DNA of 35,113 nt from Ophiocordyceps camponoti-saundersi (nom. inval.) (GCA_003339415.1 PDHQ01000332.1:1-35113); one strand, 5' to 3'; positions 12,478-24,572 are shown, counted from the stretch's first letter. Program-made: numbers and translations. Notes: generated from the sequence alone by a model not told the origin.

Positions 12478-14650
12478 TTATCCCTTAATAAAAGTTTTAA
12501 TATATTTATTTAAACTAATAATATTTACTATATAAAATATTATTTAAAGGAATTATAATATTATTCTAACTATTATCCTTATAATTATAATTTTTAATAG
12601 TAGCTTTAACTTAATATTAAAAATTAATAAGCGAGCTAGCAATAATCGGAAAATAGTTATAGAATTTTTTAAGCGATATTAATATATATTAAAAATTCCT
12701 AGCTAAATATTATATTTTATCTAGGTTATAACCCCGCTAATAAACTTAATATTTTAATTAATAATATTATTTTATAATATAAAATAAAAAGATTTAATAG
12801 ATTTCCTATTTTAGTATATTATTAATATTTTTTAGTTTAGCTAAAGATAATTCTTAACTAAGTAAAAGATTTATAATAGCTTTATAAAAATAGTTAGCGT
12901 AGAATAAGTTTATTATTTAATAGCTATTTAGTAAGTTAAGGATATAACTATACTTTTATTTCTTAATAATTATAAAAGTCCTAACTATTATATATTAAGG
13001 CGCGTTATAAGTATAGTTATAGAGAAACTCTTATAGCTAAGAAATACCTTATTACTAATTATAAAGTTTACTAAATAACGCTTTTTATTAGCTTATATTT
13101 CTTACTTATAATAAGCTTTCTTAGCCGCGGCTTAAGCTTATTATTATACTTTCTATACTTAAGTAATAAGTTTATAAGCTATAATAATAAAGCTTAAGGC
13201 GTTTAAGGGATCTAAGGGGCTAGTAACTAAAAGAAGGTTTTATATATCTTTTCTAAGGGCGACTATAAGTAAAGCTATATTAATTAATATATATTATAAG
13301 ATATTATACGCGAAATCTAAAGCGGGAAGGAAAATATTCTAATTATCTTAATATTTACTTATATAAAACTATAGCTTTTAATCTAAGTATTAGTTAATTA
13401 TTTCCACGCTTTTTTATATTTAAAGGTAAAGGGCGCTATTATAATAATACTTAATATTTATTAACCGGTTAATTTTACTTAGAAATTATAAGATAAATAA
13501 GCTAATATTATTAATAATTTATATATTTAATATATTAAAAAAATAATAAAAATATTAAAAGTAATATTTAGTAAATATTTTAGCTATATTATTCTTTTTA
13601 CTTAGTAATATAGTAATAATCTAGCTTAACTTATAAATAAAAGTTTAAATATAATTATATTTAAAGCGGTTTTCCGGTATTATTTTCCTATTATAAGTAA
13701 TATACTTTTATATAGAAGTTATAATAAATAAAAGGTATAGTAAACTTAAAGTCTTATCTTATAGCGTTTTATTCCTTTAATATTTATAATAATTATAAAT
13801 ATAATAGCGAATATTTTACTTTATCTTAAGCTAGTAATAGCTTTATTAAAATATTTAGATAACTTTATTTTATTTATTATAAATAAAGATTACTAGCTTT
13901 TATATATTTTAAATTAAGGCTATATAAAGGAAAAATTATTTTTAGCTATTTTACTTAAGTATTATAAGGAGATTATTATAAAATCTAAAGTTCTAGCTTA
14001 TATTTTCTTTTTAAATTAATTATACTAACTCCGCTTTTAATAAGATAAAGTTTTTTATAAGGTAAATAAAGGTAATTATAAAAACTAATATTAGGGCTTT
14101 AAATTTAAAGCTTTCTAGGGGAATTATTATAAGCGTCCTTTCTTCCTTCTTATAAGCTTTTATAGTTAGGAGCTTAGCTATTTTACGTAGGAAAATATTA
14201 ATAGCTATATTTAGCTAGCTAAGTTAGTATAAAAAATTAGATATTAAACTAGGTAAGGAAATTAGATTATTAAACTTAATAGATAAAAAGTAATCTTTTT
14301 ATTATAAAATAAATTAAAATTTTATAATCTATAATTATATTAAACTTTTAACTAAGTAATTTTAAGTAGAAATACTTAAAGCTTTATATAATAATAAGGA
14401 GTTTATAATTTTAGATTAAGTATATATATTTAGCTAAGTTTATTATTTTTAAGAAAAAGCTTATTAGCTTTTATATTTAGTTATTTTACTATTATTAAAA
14501 TATATTAGCGGTAATATTCTAAAAAATATTAGTTTTAAGTTAAGTTAAGAGTTTTAAGCGGAAAAAGGTAAGTACTAAAGCTTATATAGCTAATTCTTTT
14601 ATCTTATTAAAAGCTTTTTTCTACTCTAATTTAAGTTTAAAGGTAATATC
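12478..14650 (-). pseudogene. Gypsy copy A, RNase H/integrase part of pol (degraded)
   Basis: By position, between the reverse transcriptase and the 3' LTR on the minus strand, this stretch should hold RNase H and integrase, the usual gypsy order. It aligns throughout with 18631 to about 20750 in copy B. Stops are dense in every frame and I could not place the zinc-binding HHCC or the D,D,E residues with confidence. Copy B lacks about 75 bases present in A around 14420-14505. The domain call rests on order and length. Confidence 0.45.
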
Positions 14651-14689
14651 TTTTTTTTAAAGGCGGTTTAAAGGCTTAGTAGTAATATT

Positions 14690-15250
14690 AATATAATAAT
14701 AAAAAATCTAAGTAAAATTATAAAATCCTATAAATAAATAAATAGCCTTATAATCCTAAAAATCTTTAAACTTTTAACTTTAAATTATTTATACCTTATA
14801 TAAGTTTATATTTATTTCTTAGCTTATATATAATATTATATTAAGGTAATTAATTTCTATAATATTAAATTTTAATTTCTAAATATCCTCTTATAAGTTT
14901 ATTTAATATAAGTATTAAATTATTTCTTAGTAATCTTTTTAATATTTTTCTTTTTTATTATTTAAATATATTAATATATTATTAATATATATACTTATAT
15001 AATAGTTAAAAAGATTATAAAGTTAAGTATTAAGAAAAATTTAAAATAAAATAAGCTTTACTTTAAGGCTAAATAAAAGAATAAGCTAGCGGAATATACT
15101 AAACCTTATTTAAAAAGCTATAAAGTATTTAGAGTTAAGGTTAAGATAAAGATAATAAAACGCTTAAATAATATTAATTTTCGAGAACTATCTCGCTTTC
15201 CGGTAGCTAAATAAATACTTTTTAAGAAAAGAGTAAGCGAGATCTAACTT
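14690..15250 (-). pseudogene. Gypsy copy A reverse transcriptase (degraded)
   Basis: On the minus strand, 14972-14989 reads TAT ATT AAT AAT ATA TTA. This is the gypsy catalytic box Y-I-D-D-I-L after G-to-A change of both aspartate codons to AAT. Upstream in frame is F-N-Y-Y-I-S-I, and downstream is I-Y followed by a Lys/Glu-rich stretch ending in Tyr (from His). Further on, near 14890-14790, the frame reads KLKFNIIEINYL then I-L, the decayed form of the K-C-E-F-x-V-x-x-V-x-Y-L-G block. At 14709-14729 it reads I-G-F-Y-N-F-T, from the L-G-F-x-N-F-Y block. The order and spacing of these motifs fit Ty3/gypsy reverse transcriptase. Many in-frame TAA/TAG replace Gln and Trp codons, so the gene is dead. 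Confidence 0.8.
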
Positions 15251-15943
15251 TTTAAATAATTATTTATCTATTAATAGTTAATATAGAAATACTAAGCTAT
15301 TAAATATAGCTTTAGCGTAAAAAGAATAAAAGTAGTATAAGGACTAATATTTAGCTTAATAAACTTAATTATAAGTATATAATTAATAATTTCTTTCTTT
15401 AATAATAAGTATTTTATAAGCGTTTTATAAAAAAGAGGTTTTATTAAGTTTAGGGGCTTTTTAAGTTTTAAAGTAATATTATAGCTAAGTTAGAGATTAG
15501 TAAAAATATAAGCTTCTTTCTTATTAAAAAGTCCTTTAAAATATATAAAGGCTAAAGAAATTATATTATATATATAAATAATATATTTAAATTCCTCTCT
15601 TTAAAGGAATAGGATTTCTTATCTTATATATATATAGCTAGTTAAGCTTAGCTTTATAATTATAATTAAGTTATTATTATCTTTTAGTTTTATAAAAGTT
15701 ATAAGTATTAATAAGGTTATTTTTTTTATTATATATAATAAGGGTTTTATTATATTTAGCGGATAAGCTATTTTTTTAAATATCTTTACTTATATTATTT
15801 ATTTTTTAGTTAGTTTAAGTTAAGGTTTAAGCTAGCTTCTTTTCCTTTACAGGCTATATAAAGTCTTTTTTCCTTTATAAACGCTAAAAGATTTAATACT
15901 TATATTTATCTTAATAAAGAAGGCGGTTTAAGTATTTACTATC

Positions 15944-15948
15944 TGCTT
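15944..15948. repeat. Solo LTR target-site duplication, left
   Basis: TGCTT, repeated at 16622-16626. Copy B has a single TGCTT at the equivalent place (22012-22016), the empty site. Confidence 0.8.
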
Positions 15949-16621
15949 TGTAAGTGCTAGACAGAAGTCGGATAGCACTTTTAATCGGTTTAAGGTCGGG
16001 AAGACAATTAATTATCTAGTAATAGAGATTTAAATAATAGGATTATTAGATATAGAAGCGCGTTTAAATTAGATTAAAATAGTAGTAGTTTTATAATAAT
16101 AGGTTAATAATAGAATTATTTAAAAAATAGGGAAGAGAGTAAGTAATTAAATTACTATCTACTAAGTAGTAGGAAAACCTCTTCTCTAAATACTTAATTT
16201 CTTATAAACGTAGTAACCTTTCCGGTTAAGGAGAGGGTTATTCTATATGCTAGAAGATAATATATTTAGGAGTGTTTTCGGAAGTCTGGAAAGTATTATA
16301 GTTAGTTTAATATTTAACTTTCCGTATTACCTATTTCCGTAAAGTCTAGAAACGCCGACTATAACGGATTCGTATAAGGTCTTAAAGGTCTATATTATTC
16401 TTAGCCTTAGAGGGCCGGAGCCTTATATACGAAGGTAATAATATATTATACTAATACTTTAAGGTATAAAATAATAACCTTAGTTATTTATTTATATAAT
16501 AAATATAATAAAATACTAGATTTTCTATATTATATTTTAAAGTAGTTATTATATTTTTATATTAGTTATTTATACCTTTATTATTTATTATAAAGAATAA
16601 AAATTATTATAAGCACTTATA
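15949..16621. mobile_element. 673-bp solo LTR (or short TIR element) inserted in gypsy copy A
   Basis: Starts TGTAAGTGCT and ends AGCACTTATA, a 10-bp inverted end with one RIP-type mismatch, flanked by 5-bp TSDs. TG at the start, CA (now TA) at the end and a 5-bp TSD fit an LTR left by recombination of a full LTR retrotransposon. The same locus in copy B is uninterrupted, which proves the insertion. It keeps several CpA/TpG (for example GACAGAAG near 15959 and GGAAGTCTGG near 16278) that are gone from its surroundings, so it appears younger or less exposed to RIP. There is a nested AGTGCT/AGCACT inverted repeat at its left end (15953-15978). A non-autonomous DNA element is the alternative. 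Confidence 0.75.
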
Positions 16622-16626
16622 TGCTT
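16622..16626. repeat. Solo LTR target-site duplication, right
   Basis: TGCTT, partner of 15944-15948. Gypsy copy A resumes after it. Confidence 0.8.
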
Positions 16627-18298
16627 AAATAGCTAGATTTAGATTTCCGGTAAAAAGGGGCTTTTTAGATAATAAGATTAAGGGCGAGTATTTAATAAAA
16701 GTAAGTAAGTTATCTAGCTAAACTAGTTTCCGGGCTATATAATTAAGTAGTAACCTTTTCTTAGCTATTTAAAATAAGCTAATAAAAAGATCTTAAGTAT
16801 AATCGGTTACTTAGTAGATTTCCTAAGGAAAATATTATCTATTAATTATTAAAGTAATAATTAAGTACTTATAAATTAAGCTAGCTTAATAGCCTTAGAA
16901 ATTAATAAGGGGGATAGGATAAATAAAGATAAGCTTAGCGCTTAAGCGTTTTATAGCTTATTTTGCGAAATTATAGCTAATTAAAAAATAAGCATTTATT
17001 TTAATATTATATAAGGTAAAAGTATAGAAAGTAATATTATTAACTTAAACTTAACTATTAATAATAAATAAATTTTTTACTTTTTATTTTATATATAATA
17101 TTTTTAAGATTATTAAAAAGCCTTATAATAGTTTTACTCTTTTCCTAAATTAAAGTAATCTAATCGAATAGAATAAGGTAAAAGCGTTTAAACTTTATAA
17201 ACTCTTCTTATCTTTTATTAGTTAAGGTAATTCTTAGCTATATAGCTTTTTTTTCTATAAATAAAATAAATACTATTTTCTTAATAAACTTTTTTTTTAT
17301 CTTCGCTTAGGAGCTAGCTTTTTAAATATAAAGTTATAATTATAGTTATAGTTTTCTTTTTTTATATTACTAATATTATTTTATCGCCTTAGTAAGCTTT
17401 TTATATAGCGTTTTAATAAATAAACTCCTTTTTTTAGTAAAATATAGTTTTTTTTATATATTTATAAAATCCCTTATATATTATATATAAGTTTTTAGCT
17501 TTTATAAAAAGGCTTATATTAAAGTTAGCAGGTAGATAGTCTTATAATATATATTTTATCTAAGCTAGGGGAACTTAAGTCTTAGCTATAAGGTAGTTAA
17601 ACTTTATAAGGAACTTTTAGATTTCTTATTTATTAGTTAAGGAGAAGTTTAGTTTATAAAGCTAGTTTATAGCTTTTACGAATTTATTTAAATTTCTATA
17701 AATAAACTCTAAATACTAAACTATCTTAGCTTATTTAGAAAAAAGGCGTTTTTTTAAAATATACTAAGTTTTTAATAATTTATAAGCTTTTCTTTTTAAG
17801 GTATAAAATAAAACGCTTATCTTATTTTACTTATTATAAAAAGTTATTTTATTAAACTTTATTTTATCTTTTAAGTTTATAAGAAAGGTATTAAAATCCT
17901 CCTTTTTACTTAAAAACTTATTTACCTCCTTATAGTAAACTTTTATAAAATTAAAATAAGAGGGGTTTAGCTATTTTATTAAGGCAATTAGTATAAAGGT
18001 ATTTTAAGCGGCCTTTCTAATAAGGATAAATATCTTTTTACTTATTCTAAATATAATTAATATTTCTTAATAAGTTTTTTTTATATTCGAGTTTTAGTTT
18101 TAATTTTTTTAAGTTAACTAACTTTAAAGTTTTATAATTTACGCTTATAATTATATTATCTCTTAATATAACTCTTATAATATAATTATATTAGCTATAT
18201 CTTATAAAAAAATAGCTATAATCTTAGTTTAATCTTTATTAAAACTTTATTTTATTATAAAGTTAGGTATTTTTAAAACGAGTCTTTTTAATTGCTTA
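16627..18298 (-). pseudogene. Gypsy copy A, gag/5' region (degraded)
   Basis: Lies between pol and the 5' LTR on the minus strand, so it should carry gag. Bases from about 17350 to 18290 align in reverse complement with the gypsy copy D segments 24578-24999 and 34194-34705, which independently confirms that it belongs to the element. Copy B has lost everything corresponding to about 16760-18298. No Gag motif (such as a CCHC knuckle) can be read, because TGT and TGC codons are mostly destroyed by RIP. Confidence 0.55.
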
Positions 18299-18303
18299 AG
18301 AGT
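18299..18303. repeat. Gypsy copy B target-site duplication, left
   Basis: AGAGT, matched at 22244-22248. Confidence 0.7.
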
Positions 18304-18630
18304 TACTATAGCTAGGGTGCGTTAAGTAGATAATAATATTAGTATTATAAATAAAGATTCTAAGCTAAGGGGAAAGGAAAGAAAAGAGGAAAAACTCTTA
18401 TAAGCGAAATCTTAGTAAAATATATAAGGGCATATATTAATAAGGGTAGAAGAGGGTATAATAAAATAATAAGTAAGGAAGTAATTATATTTCTTAGTAA
18501 TTTCCCCTAAAGTCCTTTCTAAGTAATTTTATAATAAGGTTTCTATAAATTATATAACTATAATTAGAAATTCTTAGAAATTACTATAAAATATCTTAGG
18601 GGAAATCTTTATAAGTATTAGCGCGTAATA
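18304..18630 (-). repeat. 3' LTR of gypsy copy B
   Basis: 327 bp, starting TACTATAGCTAGGGTGCG and ending GCGCGTAATA. It keeps GGGTGCG near its start, where the other copies have GGATAT, so it records an older state of that position. Confidence 0.8.
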
Positions 18631-20750
18631 CTACTTTTTAATAAAGGTCTTAATATACTTATTAAAACTAATAACGCTTATTATATAAAAGGTTACTTAG
18701 GGAAGTTATAATATTATCTTAGTTATTAGTTTTATAATTATAGTTTATAGCGGCGGCTTTAATTTAGCGTTAAAAGTTAATAAACAGGCAGGTAATAGTT
18801 AGGAAGCGGTTATAAAACTCCTTAAGCAATATTAGTATATATTAGATATTCTTAGCTAAGTATTATATTTTATTAAGGTTATAACCTCGCTAGTAAACTT
18901 AGTATTCTAATTAATAATACTATTTTATACTATAAAATTAAAATATTTAATTAATTTTTTACTCTAGTATATTATTAATACTTTTTAGTTTAGTAAAAAG
19001 TAATTTTTAGCTAAGTAAGGGATTTATAGCTATTTTATAAAAATAGTTAGCGTAAAATAAGTTTATTATCTAATAGCTATTTAGTAAGTTAAGGATATAA
19101 CTATATTTTTATTTTTTAATAATTATAAAAAAACCGAACTATTATATATTAAGGTATATTATTAATACACTTATAAAGAAACTCTTATAGCTAAGCAATA
19201 TTTTATTATTAATTATAAAGTTTACTAGGCGATACTTTTTATTAGCTTATATTTCCTACTTAAGGTAAGCTTTCTTAGCCGCGGCTTAAGCTTATTATTA
19301 TACTTCTTACGCTTAGGCGACGAGTTTATAAGCTATAATAATAAAGCCCGAGGAGTTTAAGGGATCTAAGAGACTAGTAATTAAAAAGGGGTTCTATATA
19401 TCTTTTCTAGGGGTAATTATAAGTAAAGCTATACCGATTAACGTATATTATAAGGAGTTATATATAAAATCTAAAGTAAGAAGGAAAGTATTTTAATTAT
19501 CTTAATATTTACTTATATAAAACTATAGCTTTTAATTTAATTATTAGTTAGTTACTTCCACGCTTCTTTATATTTAGGGGTAAAAGGCGCTATTATACTA
19601 ATATTTAATATTAGTTAGCTAATTAATTTCTCCGAAAAATCTTAAAATAAATAGTTTAGCGTTATTAGTAATTTATATATCTAATATACTAAAAAAATAA
19701 TAAAAATATTAGAAATAGTATCTTATAAGTACCTTAGCTAAATTATTCTTTTTACTTAGTAATATAGCGATAATCTTACTTAGCTTATAAATAAAGGTTT
19801 AAATATAGTTATACTTAAAGCGGTTTTATAATATTATTTTCCCGTTATAAGTAATATACTTTTATATAAAAGTTAGAATAAGTAAAAAGTATAATAAACT
19901 TAAGGTTTTATCTTATAGTATTTTATTCTTTTAATATTTATAATAATTATAGATATACCGGCAAATATCTTACTTTATTTTAAGCTAGTAATAGCTTTAT
20001 TAAAGTATTTAGATAGTTTTATTTTATTTACTATAAGTAAAGATAGCTAGCTTATATATATTCTAAATTAAAGTAATATAGAGGAAGAATCGCTTTTAGC
20101 TATCTTATTTAAGTATTATAAGGAAATTATCGCGGAATCTAAAGTTCTAGCGCGCGTTCTTTTCTTAGATTAATTATACTAACTCCGCTTTTAATAAGAT
20201 AGGGTTTTTTATAAAGTAAATAAGGGTGTTTATAAAAGTTAAGGTTAGGGCTTTAAATTTAAAGCTTTTTAGGGGAATTATCGTAAGCGTCCTTTCTTCC
20301 TTTTTATTAGCTTTACTATTAGAATCTTAGCTATTTTCTAAGAGAGGGCGTTAGTAGCTATATTTAGTTAACTAAGATAATATAAGAAATAAATATTAAA
20401 CTAAGTAAGGAAATTAGATTATTAGACTTAATAGATAAAGAGTAATCTTTTTATCGTAAAATAAACTAAGGCCTTATAGTTTATAACTATATTAAATTTC
20501 TAATTAAGTAATTCCGGGTAGAAATACTTAAGGCTTTATATAATAGCGAGGAGTTTATAATCTTAAATTTAAAGCACGCTAGCGGTAATATTTCGAAAAG
20601 CGTTAGTTTTAAATTAGGTTAAAAGCTCTAAACGGAAGAAAGTAAGCACCGGGGCTTATATAGCTAATTCTTTTATCTTATTAAAAGCTTCCTTTTACTT
20701 TAATCTAAGCTTAAAAGTAGCGTCCTTTTTTAAGAGATAATTTAAAAGCT
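18631..20750 (-). pseudogene. Gypsy copy B, RNase H/integrase part of pol (degraded)
   Basis: Aligns with 12478-14650 of copy A base for base apart from small indels and the loss of about 75 bp near 20568. The assignment is by position between reverse transcriptase and 3' LTR. Somewhat more C and G remain here than in copy A (for example near 19265-19330 and 20130-20160), so it is the better template for consensus work. No catalytic residues are identified by eye. Confidence 0.45.
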
Positions 20751-20764
20751 TAGCGGCGGTATTA

Positions 20765-21320
20765 ATATAATAATAAAAGATTTAGATAAAGTAATAAAAT
20801 CTTATAAATAAATATATAGCCTTATAATTTTAAAAATCTTTAAATTTTTAATTTTAAATCGCTTATACCTTATAAGGGTTTACGCTTATTTCTTAGCTTA
20901 TATATAATATTACCTTAAAGTAATTAACTTTTATAATATTAAACTTTATTTCTAGATATCCCTTTATAAGTTTACTTAATATAAGCGCTAAATTACTTTA
21001 TAATATTTTTCCTAATATTCCTCTTTTTCGCTATCTAAATAAATTAATATATTATTAATATATATATTTATATAGCAGTTAAAAAGGTTATAAAGTTAAG
21101 CGTTAATAAAGTTTTAAAACTAAGTAAGCTTTATATTAAAGCTGAATAAGAGAAGAAGCTAATAAAAAATATTAAACTTTATACGGAAAGCTATAAAATA
21201 TTTAAAGTTAGAGTTAAGATAAAGATAGTAAAATACTTAAATAATATTAATTATTAAGAACTACTTTACCTCTTAGTAACTAAACGCTATACCTTTTAAA
21301 AAGGGGGTAAGTAAGATCTA
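20765..21320 (-). pseudogene. Gypsy copy B reverse transcriptase (degraded)
   Basis: The minus strand reads F-N-C-Y-I-N-I and then TAT ATT AAT AAT ATA TTA at 21045-21062, the Y-I-D-D-I-L box with both Asp codons changed to Asn. It continues I-Y-L-D-S-E-K-E-E-Y, from the conserved I-Y-S-D-S-x-x-E-H stretch. This copy preserves the Cys and the D-S-E residues lost in copy A, so it supports the same reading frame independently. The gene is inactive: Gln and Trp codons are stops. Confidence 0.8.
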
Positions 21321-22156
21321 ACTTTTAAGGTAATTATTTATTTATTAGTAGTTAATATAAAAACGCTAAGCTATTAAACATAGCTTTAGCGTAAAAAAAA
21401 TAAAGGCGGCGTAAAGACTAATATTTAGCTTAATAAATCTAATCTTAAGTAAGTAATCTATAGTTTCTTTTTCTAATAATAGGTATTTTATAAGTATTTT
21501 ATAAAAAAAAGGTCTTACCGGGTTTAGGGGCTTTTTAAGTTTTAAGGTAATATTATAGCTAAGTTAGGGACTAATAAGAGTATAAGCTTCCTTTTTATTA
21601 AAGAATCTTTTAAGATATATAAGAGCTAGAGGAATTATATTATATATATAAGCTATATATTTAGGTTCTTTTTTTTAAGGGAATAGGATTTCTTATCTTA
21701 TATATATATAGCTAGCTAAGCTTAACTTTATAATTATAACTAAGTTAGGGTTATATTTTAGTTTTATAAAAATTATAAATATTAGTAAGGTTATCTTTTT
21801 TATTATATATACTAAGAGTCTTATTATATCTAGTAGATAAGCTACTTTTTTAAAGTATTTTTATTTACCTTATCGGTTTTCTAATTAGTTAAGGTCGAGG
21901 CTAGCTTCTTTTCCTTCGCAAGCTATATAAAGTCTTTTTTCCTTTATAAGCGTTAGAAGATCTAATACTTACGCTTATCCTAATAAAGAAGGCGGTTTCG
22001 GCATTTAGTATCTGCTTAGATAACTAAATCCGGATTTTTAGTAAAAAGGGGCTTCTCGAATAATAAGATTAAAGGTAAATATTTAATAAGAGCGGGTAGG
22101 TTATTTAGCTAAACTAGCTTCTAAGCTATATAGTTAAGTAATAACTTTTTTTTATA

Positions 22157-22243
22157 TATAAGTTATATAACTATAATTAGAAATCCTCGGAAATTAGCGT
22201 AAAATATTTTAAAGGAAATTCTTATAAGTGCTAGCGCGTAATA
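22157..22243 (-). repeat. Truncated 5' LTR of gypsy copy B
   Basis: Only the outer 87 bp of the 327-bp LTR remain, starting TATAAGTTATATAACTATAA and ending GCGCGTAATA at the AGAGT duplication. Confidence 0.75.
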
Positions 22244-22248
22244 AGAGT
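22244..22248. repeat. Gypsy copy B target-site duplication, right
   Basis: AGAGT, partner of 18299-18303. The leader of copy A resumes here and runs to its 5' LTR at 22395. Confidence 0.7.
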
Positions 22249-22394
22249 CAGGTTAAGAGCTTTAAATATATATTTTAAAGCTAATTATAATTTAGGTTTT
22301 AGTTATATATAAATTCTTTTCTATCTTATATAAAAATATAAAATCTAATATATATTTATTAATCGCTTATTAGGGAAAAATAAGCTTAGAATAA

Positions 22395-22721
22395 TATTAT
22401 AGCTAGGATATATTAAATAAATAGTAATATTAATATTAAAAATAAAGATTCTAAACTAAGGAGAAAAGAAGGAAAAAGAGGAAAAACTCTTATAAGCGAA
22501 ATTTTAATAAAATATATAAGGGCATATACTAGTAATATTAAGAGAGGGTATAAGGAAATCTAAGTAAAGAAGTAATTATATTTCCTAATAATTTCCCCTA
22601 AAGTCCTTTCTAGGTAATTTTATAATAAGGTTTTTATAAGTTATATAATTATAGTTAGAAATCCTTAGAAATTATTATAAAATATTATAAGGAAAATCCT
22701 TATAAGTGCTAGCGCGTAATA
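22395..22721 (-). repeat. 5' LTR of gypsy copy A
   Basis: 327 bp, homologous to the LTR at 12159-12477 and followed by GTTAG, the same pentamer that precedes 12159. On the minus strand the leader after it begins TTATTCTAAGC, possibly a RIP-altered primer binding site (TTGGTTCTAAGC before mutation). That is inference. Confidence 0.75.
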
Positions 22722-22726
22722 GTTAG
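22722..22726. repeat. Gypsy copy A target-site duplication, right
   Basis: GTTAG, partner of 12154-12158. Confidence 0.7.
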
Positions 22727-24247
22727 TAAACTAATATTTTTTTATATATAAAATACTTATATTTATTTATTACTTAGCTTATTTTACTTATATAAGCACT
22801 TTTTATATTATATATAAATACCCTTATTATTACTAAATAATATATATATATAAATAATTTAAAACTTACTCTTCTTTTCTATAATTTTTATATATATAAA
22901 GAGCTTAACTAATAACTTATATATTTTATAAGGTAAGAAATATTATTATTATAAAGGATAGTATTATATAGTTTATTATTAATAAGGGCGGGAAAAAGAA
23001 AGTATATTAAGATTTATATAATACTTATTATAATTAATAAAGTATTAATTTATATAAAACTAGCTTATTATTTTATTTATAATAATAATAAGGAAAGAGT
23101 AAAATTAGTTAATAAATGTTTTATATAAAAATTTTTTAGAAACGTATAGCTAATTCGAGTTTAAGTATACTTTTAGAAGCTTATATAATAATAAAGAGTT
23201 ATTTTTCTCCTTAGTAATTAAAGCTTAAAACGCGTTAAATAAGTTAAAGTTTATTAAAGAAAGTATTAAGCGTATTTATTATACTTTTATTAAGTTATTC
23301 TTACTATATAATATAAATATAAAATATAGTTTAATTTATTTAATATAGAGAATAATTTATATAAGTATTAAATTAAATATTAAAAAAAATATAAATTTTA
23401 TATTAACGCTAATCTAACTTAATAAAGTATAAATAAAAATTATAACCCTTATTAAATAAAATATTATAAAAAACAGTATAAAATTAATCTTTTATTATAC
23501 TTATTTATAAATAATAACTAATAAAAATCTAAGCTTTATTAATTAATATATTATATAGTAATATAATATAATTTTAATCTTTTTACTAACTATTAAGGAA
23601 AGCGGTAACCTTATTTAAAGAGATTAGTCTATTTACTACTTAATATATTAATAATAAGGGGTAAACTTATATAATACTTATAAAAAAATAATAAGCGTCC
23701 GGAATAGTTAAGATTAATATTATTAAAGTAAGCTATAGCTATATTAGCTTAAAAACTGCTAATATCTTATATAAATAAGTTATATAAAATAAAACTTATA
23801 TTAAAATAATTTATAATAAGTTTATTAAAATATTTTATAACTTATTATCTTATTCCTAAGTTAGTAATTCTATTATATAAGTTTATAAAATTAGCTTTAA
23901 AAAAGTAAAGGTATTAAACTTTATTTTTAAGCTTTATAATAAGTTAGGGGTTATAATATTATAAGGGATTAAGGCTATAAAAAGCCTTATAAAGCATTAA
24001 ATTAAAGTTCCTTTTCTAATAATCGGAAAATATTATATAATTATAATTTAAGATAGTTTTTTTAGAAATATATAGTAAACTTATTTTAGTTAATAATAAG
24101 TTTAGCCTTTAAGTTTTAATTAAATTATATAACAAAAGTTTTCCTTATAAAGATTAAAGTATATAATATTATATATTTATTATATAATAAATATTATTAA
24201 TTTAATACTTTTAAAAGCTTTTTTAATATTAAATTATATATCTTAAT
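22727..24247. other. Unclassified RIP-decayed sequence between gypsy copies A and D
   Basis: About 1.5 kb of very AT-rich sequence with no readable gene. It was joined to 12153 before gypsy A inserted. CpA/TpG and even CpG are scarce. It has the texture of an old transposon, but I recognise no protein motif, and found no second copy in the window. It is continuous with the left flank of gypsy D. Confidence 0.5.
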
Positions 24248-24572
24248 TATTACGTACTAGCACTTATAAGGATTTCCCCTAAACATTTTATAATAGTTTT
24301 TAAGAATTTCTAATTATAATTATATAACTTATAAAAACCTTATCGTAAAATTACTTAAAAAAGACTTTAGGGGAAGTGACTAGGAAATATAACTGCTTTC
24401 TTATTAGGATTTTACTATATCTTCTCTTATTTTTATTAATATATACTCTTATATATTTTACTAAAAATACGCTTAAAAGAGTTTTTCTACTTTTACTTTA
24501 TTCTCTCTTAGCTTAGAATCTTTATTTATAATACTAATATTATTATTTACTTAATATATTTTAGCTATAATA
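24248..24572 (+). repeat. 5' LTR of gypsy copy D
   Basis: 325 bp, the reverse complement of the gypsy LTRs at 12159, 18304 and 22395. Starts TATTACGTACTAGCACTT and ends TAGCTATAATA. The base 24573 onward continues into gypsy internal sequence in the matching orientation, so this is a 5' LTR, not a solo LTR. The preceding pentamer is TTAAT. The partner lies beyond the window. Confidence 0.8.

Larger units (their letters stand above)
18304..22243 (-). mobile_element. Ty3/gypsy copy B, nested in copy A, internally deleted
   Basis: A second member of the same family, inserted in the leader/gag region of copy A in the same orientation and flanked by AGAGT. Total length is 3940 bp: a full 327-bp 3' LTR at left, pol homologous to copy A from 12478 to about 16757, then a jump straight into the last 87 bp of the right-hand (5') LTR (22157-22243). 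About 1.9 kb of leader, gag and 5' LTR is missing. Intact TSDs show the deletion followed insertion, or that the element inserted already deleted. It lacks the 673-bp solo LTR present in copy A. Confidence 0.8.
12159..22721 (-). mobile_element. Ty3/gypsy retrotransposon, copy A, RIP-inactivated and interrupted
   Basis: LTRs of 319 bp (12159-12477) and 327 bp (22395-22721) lie in the same orientation, end in TA...TA (from TG...CA), and are flanked by GTTAG on both sides. The reverse transcriptase reads on the minus strand, so the right LTR is the 5' LTR. Two guests interrupt it: a 673-bp solo LTR at 15949-16621 and a second gypsy copy at 18304-22243. Without the guests and their duplicated targets the element is about 5940 bp, a normal length for a gypsy element. 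From right to left the order is 5' LTR, leader/gag region (22394-22249, then 18298 to about 16700), pol, 3' LTR. The part from about 17350 to 18290 is also found in gypsy copy D. Confidence 0.85.

Noticed and set aside
12478..14650. Specific integrase catalytic residues in gypsy copies A and B
   Set aside because: I tried to place HHCC and D,D,E motifs on the minus strand, but several alignments were equally possible after RIP. Only the positional assignment is kept.
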